The translations under genes were made by a program, and so were the position numbers. A DNA stretch of 64,000 bases from Pseudomonas botevensis (lineage in GTDB: Bacteria > Pseudomonadota > Gammaproteobacteria > Pseudomonadales > Pseudomonadaceae). Below the pieces are notes generated by a model. That model was not told where the DNA came from and did not search any database. It was given only the letters and a program-made list of their open reading frames with translations. Where the stretch lies: assembly GCF_019145475.1 (NCBI RefSeq), contig NZ_JAHTKI010000001.1:186001-250000 (forward strand), written 5' to 3'. Below, one piece after another: positions 17,353 to 26,084 of the stretch. Each line of letters begins with the position of its first letter. Position 1 is the first letter of the stretch.

Positions 17353-19653
17353 TCAGAACGCCATTCGCCACTGGCCGGAAATGCCGTGATTGCGGCTGTC
17401 GGTGCCGATCTCTCCAGTCAGGCCGAGTCCCAGGGTGTGGAGGGTCGATACGCTCAGATCCAGCCCGGTGTCGAGCGTCAGGCTGTTGCGATCCAGCTCG
17501 GCGCCATACAGGGTGTAGTCGCGACCGCCGGTAACCAGGCGTTGGCGAGTGCTGGTTTCGGTGTCGCCGTAAACATGTTTCCAGCCAGCGCTGAACCGTG
17601 GCGTCAGGCGCATGCCGTTGCCCAGCGTGGCGACTTTTGCCAGGCGCAGGCCGAAGGTGCTGTTCAGGTTGCCCTGGGTTTGATCCTGCACCTTGAGCGC
17701 CGCCGCCCCGCCGTTCTCGGTATAGCCATCGTGTTGATAGCGCTGGTAACCGACGCCGGCGAAAGGCTCGAGACGGACACCGCCCCGTCCCAGGTTGTAG
17801 CCCAGCTCGGCGAAGGCTTGCTGGGTGCTGGCGTCGTAGTTGCCCTTGAGGCGATCGGTGAATCGGCCGAACGCGACTTGGCGTCGGGTACTGCCCTCGT
17901 GACTGCTCCAGGTCGCGCCGAGCCGTAGCGACATCCGTCCGGACTGGCGCAACGCGTAAGCGCCGAGGTGCCAACTGTCGAGCTCGCCGTCCAGTTCGCG
18001 GCTGTCCATCCGGGTATCGGATGTACCGCCCATGACGCCCAGTCGCCATGCTTCATTGAGGCGCCAATCTGCGCCCAGCAACAGGCCCTTGGTGGCGTGC
18101 TGCATGGGTTCCACGTCACGATCCAGTTTGCCGCCGTGCCCCAGAGCCTGAACCCACACCCTGCCGGTGTCTGCGCTGCCTGCCGCGTGGCGTGGTGCGT
18201 TTCTTTGGCTGCCGTGGAAGTTGTCGAGCTGGTGCATGGCCGAGAGCAGGCTGGCGTTGACCGGAGTAACACTGCTCAGGGTTGCCTTGGCGAGGTTGGC
18301 GTTGCCGCTGCCGGCCAATTGTTCGAGGGCGATGACGGTCGTGGCTTTGTCGGAGGTGAGCAGGGCGGCGACGGCTGCATTGCCTGGAGTGGATGGCGCC
18401 GCAGTCGCGGCAGGAGAGGTTGTCGCGTGAGCCAGTGCCATTGGCCGGGACGTTTGGGGCCGGGGCGCCTGGGACTTCTGAGCGTCAGGCTTGGCTGCGC
18501 TTGGCCGGGCCCACGGTTCATCAATGCTTTTGCCGAGCGCTTGAGCGTTTTTTGAGCCGGAAACATCTTCAAAGCGCACATCGTTGCGGGTATAGGTCAG
18601 CGTCGCTTGAGTATCAGAGTAGGCCAGCGTCGGGGTCATGAAAGCCAGACTGCTTTTGACCTGCCCGAACTCACCTTCAATCTTGCCGGCATTCAATACC
18701 GTGTAGTCAGTACTGGGCGCATGGTCACCCGGTATGCCAAGAACGTTCAGCGTGGCATTGCCGAGGGTCGCGGTCCCGTTGACCACGATGGGCGAGGCGC
18801 CCTCGCTGGCCGACACCACGTAGGTCACCTCTGCGCCTCTGGATAACGCCAGGTTGCCCCTGATGGTTGGGCCGTTGTCTTTCAGGGCGAGCAGGGCGCC
18901 GTTCACGTACAGGTTCTGCACATCGCCGTTACCGGCATAGGTCGCCGAGGGGTCAACAAGGGCATCTCCTTTGATCGAGCCATTGTTCACCAGCGCCGCG
19001 CCGGCCTTGACCTCGGCGCTACCGTTGAAATCATGGCCGAGGGTCCAGGCCCCTTTGGCGACCCGTACCTCTTTGAAGTTGTTCGTCCTGCCGATCTCGC
19101 CACCTTCTCGGGCGTTCAGCAGCAAACCGTTCTGGCCGGCGCCGCCGTCAATGAGTCCGTCCCACCGGGCGCCGTTGTTGATCACGAGCAGATCATCGGC
19201 CTCGCCCAGCTGCAGGGACAGGCCTTCGTTGTTTTCGAGTCTTTCTGAAAGCGGGGTGTGCTGGGTGGTGTAGGCGTGCTGAAAACTGTCGAAGTTGTGT
19301 TCTGTGGCGACGCTAGCATTCGTTGGCGTGGGATGGTCGAACCCCACCGCTTCGTAGAAGGCCTCATCGAATACGATGGGCGCGCGGGCAACGATGAGTT
19401 CTGCTGTCGCGGTCACCTGCGCGTCAATTGACGGCGCGGGAGAAGAAGGTGTCTGTTCGAGCTGGGCGCTCGGCTCGTCAGAGCCAGCAATGGGCGGTGT
19501 GGACTTGGCGGCGTTCTTGCGCTTTTTCTTGGGTTTCACCTCCACATCGACCTGCGGTTCCACTTGCTCGGCCTGCGAAACCCCGGCACAGCCGACGGCC
19601 AGTGCCACTGCCAGGACAAGATGTTGGAGCTTGTATCTGTGTTGAATGGGCAT
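17353..19653 (-). CDS. Type Va autotransporter
   Basis: 766 residues. A signal peptide (about 1-28, ending SQA), a Lys-rich and Pro-rich stretch (about 38-75), a beta-helix-like passenger (about 130-375; repeats of the type GAALVNNGSIKGDA and NGTATLGNATLNVLG), an Ala/Pro-rich linker (about 385-430), and a C-terminal autotransporter beta-barrel (about 490-766) ending in Phe, as required for BAM insertion. No catalytic triad of a protease or GDSL lipase is visible in the passenger, so it is probably an adhesin-like protein. Monocistronic. Confidence 0.85.
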   Translation of the reverse strand: MPIQHRYKLQHLVLAVALAVGCAGVSQAEQVEPQVDVEVKPKKKRKNAAKSTPPIAGSDEPSAQLEQTPSSPAPSIDAQVTATAELIVARAPIVFDEAFYEAVGFDHPTPTNASVATEHNFDSFQHAYTTQHTPLSERLENNEGLSLQLGEADDLLVINNGARWDGLIDGGAGQNGLLLNAREGGEIGRTNNFKEVRVAKGAWTLGHDFNGSAEVKAGAALVNNGSIKGDALVDPSATYAGNGDVQNLYVNGALLALKDNGPTIRGNLALSRGAEVTYVVSASEGASPIVVNGTATLGNATLNVLGIPGDHAPSTDYTVLNAGKIEGEFGQVKSSLAFMTPTLAYSDTQATLTYTRNDVRFEDVSGSKNAQALGKSIDEPWARPSAAKPDAQKSQAPRPQTSRPMALAHATTSPAATAAPSTPGNAAVAALLTSDKATTVIALEQLAGSGNANLAKATLSSVTPVNASLLSAMHQLDNFHGSQRNAPRHAAGSADTGRVWVQALGHGGKLDRDVEPMQHATKGLLLGADWRLNEAWRLGVMGGTSDTRMDSRELDGELDSWHLGAYALRQSGRMSLRLGATWSSHEGSTRRQVAFGRFTDRLKGNYDASTQQAFAELGYNLGRGGVRLEPFAGVGYQRYQHDGYTENGGAAALKVQDQTQGNLNSTFGLRLAKVATLGNGMRLTPRFSAGWKHVYGDTETSTRQRLVTGGRDYTLYGAELDRNSLTLDTGLDLSVSTLHTLGLGLTGEIGTDSRNHGISGQWRMAF

Positions 19654-19871
19654 CCAGTGCGACCTCCGATTTCAGGAAGCCAAACTGTACGAAGACGGGC
19701 CAGGTGGCGGCTGTCAGCCGCTTCTTGCAGCGACGCGGGGCACATCGCTTTCTGTTCTGCGGAAAATGTCCTGTGATGTTGAAAGCGCTTGTCTTGCCCC
19801 GTTGTCGCGGTGCCCTTTCCTACGAATTTTCCGGACGTTGTCGGATTGCCAGATCATTCGCCCCCTTCATC

Positions 19872-20708
19872 TCATTCACGTCGCAGATACGCCTTCCCGT
19901 AATGTCGCTCCATCCGCGCCTGTATCAGTTCCAGCCCGATCGACATTACCCAGTAAATGATGGCAGCGGTCGTCAGCATCTCGATGTAGCGATAGCTGGA
20001 GCGTCCGTATGACTGCGCCAGAAACATCACTTCCCACACGCCCATTACCGATATCAGTGACGAATCCTTGAGCATCGAAATGAATTGGTTGGTGGTGGGC
20101 GGGATGATGGTGCGCATCGCTTGAGGCAGGGTGACGCGCCAGAAAATCACGGTTTCGCGCATGCCCAGTGCCAGGGATGCCTCGCGCTGGCCGTAGGGAA
20201 CACCAAGGATGCCGGCGCGGAAGATTTCGCTCAGATAGGCGCCGTAGTTCAGTGACAAGGCGATGATCCCGGCAACGACAGCGCCTGGCACGATACCCAA
20301 CTGCGGCAAGCCGAGGTAGATCAGCAGGATCTGGATCAGCAGCGGCGTGCCACGAAAGAACGACGCATAAAAACTGGCAATGCCGAACGCCACCGCGCTT
20401 TTCGAAAGGCGGGCGAGGGCTGTGACAAAGCCCAGTAACGACGAAGCGACAATCGAGCACAGGCACAAAAACAGGGTCAGTGCCGCGCCTTGCAGGAAGC
20501 CGTTGGGTGCGAGGTGCAGACCGACCAGATTGGGCAGCTTGTCGAGGATGATCGAGAACTTCAGGTCGAAGCTCAGGAAGAATCCGGCGAACAGGCAGAA
20601 CATCGCCGCCCATGTCAGGTACAGGCGTGTGCGAAACCCGAAGAGTCGTCGCAGACGTGATTCAGCCACCGGTTGTGGTGGCTGTGGAGGTGTCGGGAAA
20701 GAGGTCAT
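19872..20708 (-). CDS. Amino-acid ABC transporter permease
   Basis: 278 residues, HisM/ArtQ family. About five helices; residues 60-110 and following contain the His/Glu/Gln/Arg permease start (LQGAALTLFLCLCSIVASSLLG), and the EAA loop reads EASLALGMRETVIFWRVTLP (about 180-199). It overlaps the upstream binding-protein gene by 4 nt (ATGA), so the two are translationally coupled. No ATPase or second permease gene follows, so the transporter must borrow an ATPase encoded elsewhere. Substrate likely a polar amino acid. Confidence 0.88.
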   Translation of the reverse strand: MTSFPTPPQPPQPVAESRLRRLFGFRTRLYLTWAAMFCLFAGFFLSFDLKFSIILDKLPNLVGLHLAPNGFLQGAALTLFLCLCSIVASSLLGFVTALARLSKSAVAFGIASFYASFFRGTPLLIQILLIYLGLPQLGIVPGAVVAGIIALSLNYGAYLSEIFRAGILGVPYGQREASLALGMRETVIFWRVTLPQAMRTIIPPTTNQFISMLKDSSLISVMGVWEVMFLAQSYGRSSYRYIEMLTTAAIIYWVMSIGLELIQARMERHYGKAYLRRE

Positions 20709-21526
20709 TTACTGATGTCGGCGCCGATCCATTTCTGCGACAGCTTGCTCAAGGTGCCGTCCTGTTTGAGTTGGGCGAAGACCTCGCGCACCTTGGCATT
20801 CCACTGCGCATCACCCTTTTCGATGGCGACCGAGTTCGGCTCCGAGTACAGCGCCTCGCCGGCCAGCTTGAAGCGTTTGTCTTCGTTCAGCCGTGGTTGC
20901 GCGGTGACGAGGTTGGTCAGTACGGCATCCAGGCGCACGCCGGCACCCAGCCCCAGGTCCTGGAAGGCCACGTTGTCGGTATCGTACGGCGCGATCTGCA
21001 CGTCTTCGAACGGGTATTGCAGGCGCGTGTCTTCGGCCCCTTCGATGACCAGATTCTTGTTCAGATAACTTTCGTAGCTGGAAGCGCTGGTCAGGCCTAC
21101 TTTTTTACCGCTCAGATCCTTGGCGCCGTGAATGCGATCATCCTTGGCGTTGACCACGATTACCGCTGGCGAGGCGTAATACTCGACCGGAAAATCAAAG
21201 ACTTCGGCGCGGGCCTTGCTCGGGGTCATGGAGCAGATACAGATGTCATAGCGTCCGCTCCAGTGGCCGGCCGCGATGACATCCCAGGACGGCGTTTCGA
21301 GGCGTAGCTTGACTCCCAGTTTGTCCGCGACGGCTTTGGCGACATCAACGTCAAAGCCGTCGAGCTGGTTTTGCTCGTTGAGAAACGAGAAGGGCGGGTA
21401 GCTTTCCATCAGGACCCCGACCAGTTCTTTCTTCTGCTCGACGCGATCCAGCGTGACACCGCCAAAGGCTTGGCCGGAGATGGCCAGAATCGTCAGGCCT
21501 GCGGCCAGTAGCGGTTGTAGTTTCAC
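20705..21526 (-). CDS. Amino-acid ABC transporter substrate-binding protein
   Basis: 273 residues with a signal peptide (MKLQPLLAAGLTILAISGQAFG). SBP_bac_3 family: ESYPPFSFLNEQNQLDGFDVDVAKAVADKLG (about 41-71) and the typical GRYDICICSMTPSKARAEVFDFPVEYY. It delivers its ligand to the permease encoded just downstream. The divergent homocysteine methyltransferase gene lies 112 bp away and the pair might serve methionine-related metabolism, but that is only position-based inference. Confidence 0.88.
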   Translation of the reverse strand: MKLQPLLAAGLTILAISGQAFGGVTLDRVEQKKELVGVLMESYPPFSFLNEQNQLDGFDVDVAKAVADKLGVKLRLETPSWDVIAAGHWSGRYDICICSMTPSKARAEVFDFPVEYYASPAVIVVNAKDDRIHGAKDLSGKKVGLTSASSYESYLNKNLVIEGAEDTRLQYPFEDVQIAPYDTDNVAFQDLGLGAGVRLDAVLTNLVTAQPRLNEDKRFKLAGEALYSEPNSVAIEKGDAQWNAKVREVFAQLKQDGTLSKLSQKWIGADISK

Positions 21527-21638
21527 GGTCGGTCCCTGATAAAAAATAGGTTGTGATTAACGGAATGGTGGGTATTAAATAGTTATAAGAGCTACTCTGG
21601 TAGTGAGTTATTTTCATAAGCATATGAGCGAAAAGCAT

Positions 21639-22538
21639 ATGGGCGCAGGAAGCACGGTAATTCTTGATGGCGGCATGGGCCGTGAGTTGCAACGCGCCGG
21701 GGCGCCATTCCGGCAACCCGAGTGGTCGGCGTTGGCGCTGATCGAAGCCCCGCAAGCCGTTGAGGCGGTCCATGCCGCCTACATTGCCAGCGGTGCCCAT
21801 GTGATCACCAGTAACAGTTACGCCGTCGTACCGTTTCACATCGGTGAGGAGCGTTTCGCCGCAGAGGGCCGCGTGCTGGCGGCGTTGGCCGGTGAGCTGG
21901 CGCGGCGTGCGGTGCAGGCTTCGGGGAAAAACGTGCGGGTGGCCGGGTCGTTGCCGCCGCTGTTCGGCTCCTACCGGCCGGATCTGTTCGACGCCACGCG
22001 GGTGACTGAATTGCTGGAGCCCTTGGTCAACGGTCTGGCACCGCATGTTGATCTGTGGCTGGCGGAAACCCAAAGTTCAATCATCGAGGCGCGAGCGATC
22101 CATGCCGGGTTGCCGAAGGATGGCAAGCCATTCTGGCTGTCTTTCACCTTGAAGGATGAGGACACGGATGAAGTGCCGCGTTTGCGTTCCGGTGAAGCCG
22201 TAACCGAAGCGGCGGCGGTGGCGGCCGAACTGGGTGTCGAGACATTGCTCTTCAATTGCAGCCAGCCTGAAGTGATTGGTGCCGCGATCGATGCGGCGCG
22301 CGACACGTTTGAGCGACTTGGTGTGAAGATTCACATCGGCGCTTACGCCAATGCTTTTCCGCCCCAGCCGAAAGAGGCGACGGCCAATGACGGACTGGAC
22401 CCGTTGCGCGAGGATCTTGATCCGCCGGGGTATTTGCATTGGGCGCAGGATTGGCGACTGCGCGGCGCCAGCCATTTGGGCGGTTGCTGCGGAATCGGGC
22501 CGGAACACATCGCCGTGCTGGCACAGAAATTCGCTTGA
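21639..22538 (+). CDS. Homocysteine S-methyltransferase (MmuM-like)
   Basis: About 299 residues, a Zn-dependent betaine/S-methylmethionine:homocysteine methyltransferase fold. N-terminal TVILDGGMGRELQRAGAPF, ITSNSYAV, the zinc ligand in LLFNCSQPEV and the C-terminal zinc Cys pair in HLGGCCGIGPEHI. It makes methionine from homocysteine and a methyl donor, probably S-methylmethionine. The start is uncertain: ATG 21639 (MGAGSTVILDGG) fits homologues; ATG 21624 and GTG 21603 are in frame and no candidate has a strong ribosome site. Confidence 0.85.
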   Translation: MGAGSTVILDGGMGRELQRAGAPFRQPEWSALALIEAPQAVEAVHAAYIASGAHVITSNSYAVVPFHIGEERFAAEGRVLAALAGELARRAVQASGKNVRVAGSLPPLFGSYRPDLFDATRVTELLEPLVNGLAPHVDLWLAETQSSIIEARAIHAGLPKDGKPFWLSFTLKDEDTDEVPRLRSGEAVTEAAAVAAELGVETLLFNCSQPEVIGAAIDAARDTFERLGVKIHIGAYANAFPPQPKEATANDGLDPLREDLDPPGYLHWAQDWRLRGASHLGGCCGIGPEHIAVLAQKFA

Positions 22539-22546
22539 ATGAAAAT

Positions 22547-22617
22547 CAAAAGATCGCCGCCTGCGGCAGCTCCTGCATGAGACTCAGGTAGAAGCTGCCG
22601 CAGGCGGCGATCTTTTG
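22547..22617. repeat. Perfect 25-bp inverted repeat
   Basis: Arms 22547-22571 and 22593-22617 are perfect inverted copies built on GATCGCCGCCTGCGGCAGCT, loop 21 nt. It lies between the convergent methyltransferase and acetyltransferase genes, with A/T runs on both outsides, so it can terminate both. It belongs to a different repeat family from the GTGGGAGCGGGC elements. Confidence 0.85.
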
Positions 22618-22628
22618 CTTTGCGGGTT

Positions 22629-23300
22629 TTAACCCCGACACTCAACCAATCCCTTCACCTGCCCGTCCGCCGCCTGATTCTCATCGCTCAACCACCGCTC
22701 GAACCCGGCGGCAATCGCCGGCCATTCCGAGTCGAGGATCGAGTACCACGCGGTGTCGCGGTTCTGGCCTTTAACAACCATGTGCTGGCGGAACACCCCT
22801 TCAAAACTGAACCCCAGGCGCTCGGCGGCGTATTTGGAGCGGGCGTTGCCGTTGTTGCATTTCCATTCGAGGCGGCGGTTGCCGAGGGCGAATGACTCCT
22901 TCGCCAGCAGGTACACCGCTTCGGTGCTTTTCGGCGAGCGCTGCATCGGCGCGCCGAAGGTGACGTGACCGATTTCGATACGGCCCTGGGCCGGGACGAT
23001 CGACATCAGGCTGAGGATGCCTTGCACCTGGCCGCTGGTGCGGTCGATGATGCTGAAAAAATACGGGTCGCTGTGGGCCGCGTGATTGTTCAGCCAGTCA
23101 TTGAAGGCGCTGCGCTCCGGGAACGGGCCGTAAGGCAGGTAATCCCAGAGTTTCGGGTCGGCGCCGGGGCCTTGCAGGGCGTTGAACAGGTCATCGCCGT
23201 GGCGCGCCGGGTCGAGTTTTTCCAGACGGATGAAGCGGCCTTCGATCAGGGTGGTCGAAGGCGCCGCGACGCCTTTCCAGTCAGCAAGTGAAGTGGTCAT
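22629..23300 (-). CDS. GNAT N-acetyltransferase, RimJ/RimL type
   Basis: 223 residues. The Acetyltransf_3 pattern is seen: IEGRFIRLEKLDPARHGDDLF, IEIGHVTFGAPMQRSPKSTEAVYLL (about 108-132) and the CoA-binding/next-helix region NARSKYAAERLGFSFEGVFRQH (about 150-171). Transfers acetyl from acetyl-CoA to an unknown amine. Last gene of a PaiB-GNAT-GNAT operon: 12 bp after the preceding gene with its own AAGGA site. Confidence 0.85.
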   Translation of the reverse strand: MTTSLADWKGVAAPSTTLIEGRFIRLEKLDPARHGDDLFNALQGPGADPKLWDYLPYGPFPERSAFNDWLNNHAAHSDPYFFSIIDRTSGQVQGILSLMSIVPAQGRIEIGHVTFGAPMQRSPKSTEAVYLLAKESFALGNRRLEWKCNNGNARSKYAAERLGFSFEGVFRQHMVVKGQNRDTAWYSILDSEWPAIAAGFERWLSDENQAADGQVKGLVECRG

Positions 23301-23312
23301 GAACGCTGTTCC

Positions 23313-23759
23313 TTAAATGGCTTTGCGAAACTGGATGAAGCCCGGGCGCTCGGCGATGCGCTCGTAGAGCTGGATCGCCGTGGCGTTGGTTTCGTGGGTC
23401 AGCCAGTGCACCTTGCAGCAACCGTCGGCCTTGGCCGTGGCGTAAACATGCTCGATCAGCAGACGACCGACGCCGGTGCCACGGGTCTGTGGCTCAACCA
23501 GCAAGTCCTGCAGGTAGCACGAGTTCTCGATGCTCCAGTTCGAACGATGGTAGATGAAATGCACCATCCCCACCGCTTTGCCATCGGCCCAGGCGAGGGC
23601 GGCGTGGGTCGGCTCGTCGGGATCGAGAAAACGTTGCCAGGTGCTCTGGCTGACGGCGGCCGGCAGTTCGGTGTTGTAGAAACGCAGGTAAGCCTGCCAC
23701 AGGGGCAGCCAGGCCGCGTGATCGTCGGCGTTGACCGGGCGGATGTCGATCTGACTCAT
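23313..23759 (-). CDS. GNAT N-acetyltransferase
   Basis: 148 residues. GNAT core: IRPVNADDHAAWLPLWQAYLRFY at the start, CYLQDLLVEPQTRGTGVGRLLIEHV (about 83-107) containing the RGTGVG acetyl-CoA loop, and the C-terminal NATAIQLYERIAERPGFIQFRK. Substrate unknown. It starts 10 bp after the PaiB-like gene ends, with AAGGA before the ATG, and is the middle gene of that operon. Confidence 0.87.
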   Translation of the reverse strand: MSQIDIRPVNADDHAAWLPLWQAYLRFYNTELPAAVSQSTWQRFLDPDEPTHAALAWADGKAVGMVHFIYHRSNWSIENSCYLQDLLVEPQTRGTGVGRLLIEHVYATAKADGCCKVHWLTHETNATAIQLYERIAERPGFIQFRKAI

Positions 23760-23769
23760 GGAGATTTCC

Positions 23770-24393
23770 TTAACGCGTCAAGTGGGCGAGGGTCTGGTCG
23801 GTGACGTCGGCGCTGGCAGCCAGCCCTTCGCGTACACCGGCGATGTCGGCGGGGCTGCGGTTCTGGCTGAGCTTGCGCTTGCCTTCGAGACGATCGATGG
23901 GAATGGCAAAACCGACGATCGCCTTGAGCATGCCGTCGATGTAGTCGGCGGGCGCGTCATCGACTTTCCACGGTTGCGCGCGGCCGGATTCGTGGCGGTC
24001 GGTGAGGGTGCTGACGATGTCGAGCAGTCGTCCGCCGTCGCTGAAGGTTTCGGCGTCACCGTAGGCGTGGACGGCGATGTAGTTCCAGGTCGGCACGACT
24101 TTGCCGTGTTCGGCCTTGCTCGGGTAAAAGCCCGGGCTGACGTAGGCGTCGGGGCCGGCAAAGATCACCATCGCTTCGGCGCCGTCGCGCAGGTCTTTCC
24201 ATTGTGGATTGGCCTTGGCCAGGTGCCCGTACAGCGTGCCGTTCTCGCCTTGTTCGCGATGCAGCAGGACCGGCACATGGCTGGCCTGCAAGCCGTGTTC
24301 GCCATGGGTCACGAGAATCGCGAGGCGGGTGGCGAGGATCAGTTCGTGCAATTGGGACAAGTCTTCGATGGCGAAGGCGCGAGGCGTGTACAT
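23770..24393 (-). CDS. PaiB-family FMN-binding protein
   Basis: 207 residues beginning MYTPRAFAIEDLSQLHELI. PaiB/FMN_bind_2 features: ILVTHGEHGLQASHVPVLL, LYGHLAKANPQW, FAGPDAYVSPGFYPSK and VPTWNYIAVHAYG. The Bacillus PaiB was described as a negative regulator of sporulation and degradative enzymes, with PaiA a polyamine acetyltransferase; here too PaiB sits with GNAT genes. ATG 24393 is preceded by AAGGA; an upstream in-frame ATG at 24423 is not supported. Divergent from a MocR regulator that likely controls the operon. Confidence 0.87.
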   Translation of the reverse strand: MYTPRAFAIEDLSQLHELILATRLAILVTHGEHGLQASHVPVLLHREQGENGTLYGHLAKANPQWKDLRDGAEAMVIFAGPDAYVSPGFYPSKAEHGKVVPTWNYIAVHAYGDAETFSDGGRLLDIVSTLTDRHESGRAQPWKVDDAPADYIDGMLKAIVGFAIPIDRLEGKRKLSQNRSPADIAGVREGLAASADVTDQTLAHLTR

Positions 24394-24435
24394 GGAGAAT
24401 TTTTCCTTGGCGAATGCCTGCATCCTAGGCAGGCT

Positions 24436-24468
24436 ATTGGTCTGTTGTAAGAGCCATTCAAGACCAAT
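24436..24468. promoter_or_regulatory. Inverted repeat between mocR-type gene and PaiB operon
   Basis: ATTGGTCT (24436-24443) and AGACCAAT (24461-24468), spacer 17 bp, with a further AGGTCCATT at 24474-24482. It is placed to serve both divergent promoters and may be the MocR binding region. Confidence 0.45.
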
Positions 24469-24485
24469 TTCATAGGTCCATTGCC

Positions 24486-26036
24486 ATGCCTGAATCGCCC
24501 GTGCTGTCGCTGCCGTTCAACCCGGCGGGAATCGAGCTGGATCGTCGCAAGGGTTTGAGTCGTCAGCTCTATCAGGCCCTGCGCATGCGCGTGCTCGACG
24601 GGCGACTGGCGGGCGGCACGCGGTTGCCGGCCAGCCGCGATCTGGCGGCGGCCCTGGCAATTTCCCGCAACAGCGTCGTGCGAGCCTACGATCAGCTGTA
24701 CGCCGAGGGTTTTATCGAGGGCCGAGTCGGGGATGGAACCTATGTGGCGCAACTGCCGCAGAAGCAACTTGCGAGCAAAAAATTATCCACAAAAATATCC
24801 ACAGGGTTTTCAACAGGCTTACCCACAGCTTTATCCACAAATTCGCCGGAATTACCTGGGCATTCATCCAGTAAAGTTATCCACAACGGCGCGTTTCAGC
24901 GCCTGGAAAATAACCATTTACCCCGCCCGCCCAGTGGCCCGCCCCGTGCATTTCGGGTTGGCGTGCCGGCCTTCGATCTGTTCCCGTTTGACGTCTGGGC
25001 CAAGCTGAATGCGGCTTTCTGGCGCAAACCGGATTTGCAGCAGCTGTGTTATGGCGATCCGGCGGGTGACAGGCGTTTGCGCGGTCTGATCGCCGCTTAT
25101 TTGCGCAGCTCGCGCGGCATGCAGTGCTCGGCTGAACAAATTGTGATCACCAGCGGCGCACAACAGGGCATCAGCCTTTGTGCACAGTTGCTGGTGGAGC
25201 CGGGCGACGGTGTGGGCATCGAAAATCCCGGCTACCGCGCCGCCGGTCATGCCTTTGCCGTGGCCGGCGGCAAACTGCGGGGTATCGCGGTGGACGAGGA
25301 GGGCATGGACTGCGCGGCGCTGGCGGCAGCCGGTGATTGCCGCGTGGCCTACGTCACGCCTTCCCATCAATACCCGACCGGCGTGGTCATGAGTCTGGCG
25401 CGGCGCCTGGAGCTGCTGGCCTGGGCCGAGCGCACGCAGGGCTGGATCGTCGAGGACGACTACGACGGCGAGTATCGCTACACCGGCGCACCGCTGGCCC
25501 CGTTGGCGGCCCTCGATCGGCAAGGTCGGGTGCTGTATGTCGGGACGTTCGGCAAGGTCGCCTTTCCGGCGCTGCGCCTGGGGTATCTGGTGCTGCCGCC
25601 GGGGCTGGTGGACGCGTTTTCGCAACGGCGCGCGGTGGATGTCCGGCACTCGGAGGTGAGCACCCAAGTGGTCATGGCCGAATTCATGGCCGCCGGGCAT
25701 TTCCAGCGGCACATCCGGCGCATGCGGCGCGCGGCCCTCAGTCGGCGCAACGCCTTGCTGGCCGGTTGGCCGGACGTCGCGGGTGTCGGCCCGTTGCCGT
25801 CGGTGGCCGCGGGCCTGCACCTGACCGTGAGGGTCGAGAGCATGGCCCGGGAGTGTGAGTTGGTCGAGCTCGCGCAGGGTGTCGAGGTCGAGGTCAATGG
25901 CCTGAGCAAACACTGGTTGCCGGGCAGTGAAACCCCACCGGATCAGCGAGCCGGCCTGGTGTTGGGCTTCGCCGCCGTGCCGGAGGCCGACATCGCCGAC
26001 GCGCTGGCCCGCCTGAAAAAGGCCTGGGGTGGGTAG
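24486..26036 (+). CDS. MocR-family PLP-dependent transcriptional regulator
   Basis: 516 residues. N-terminal GntR winged helix (about 20-92; LYQALRMRVLDGRLAGGTRLPASRDLAAALAISRNSV region), a long Ser/Thr-rich linker (about 97-145; LSTKISTGFSTGLPTALST) and a fold-type I aminotransferase domain (about 150-515). PLP-binding features: TSGAQQGIS, VTPSHQYPTG, DDYDGEYRY and the Schiff-base lysine in VGTFGKVAFPALRLG. It probably controls the divergent PaiB-GNAT operon. The linker DNA is unusual: it contains three perfect and two near DnaA boxes. Confidence 0.9.
   Translation: MPESPVLSLPFNPAGIELDRRKGLSRQLYQALRMRVLDGRLAGGTRLPASRDLAAALAISRNSVVRAYDQLYAEGFIEGRVGDGTYVAQLPQKQLASKKLSTKISTGFSTGLPTALSTNSPELPGHSSSKVIHNGAFQRLENNHLPRPPSGPPRAFRVGVPAFDLFPFDVWAKLNAAFWRKPDLQQLCYGDPAGDRRLRGLIAAYLRSSRGMQCSAEQIVITSGAQQGISLCAQLLVEPGDGVGIENPGYRAAGHAFAVAGGKLRGIAVDEEGMDCAALAAAGDCRVAYVTPSHQYPTGVVMSLARRLELLAWAERTQGWIVEDDYDGEYRYTGAPLAPLAALDRQGRVLYVGTFGKVAFPALRLGYLVLPPGLVDAFSQRRAVDVRHSEVSTQVVMAEFMAAGHFQRHIRRMRRAALSRRNALLAGWPDVAGVGPLPSVAAGLHLTVRVESMARECELVELAQGVEVEVNGLSKHWLPGSETPPDQRAGLVLGFAAVPEADIADALARLKKAWGG
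24783..24885 (+). repeat. Cluster of DnaA-box sequences inside the MocR linker
   Basis: Perfect TTATCCACA at 24783-24791, 24831-24839 and 24877-24885; one-mismatch forms ATATCCACA at 24795-24803 and TTACCCACA at 24819-24827. All point the same way within 103 bp. They encode the repeated Leu/Ile-Ser-Thr of the linker. AT content is clearly above the surrounding gene. Confidence 0.75.
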
Positions 26037-26084
26037 TCGATAGTTACCGCAGATTGATGAACAGGGCGGCGTTCCCTGGAGGCT

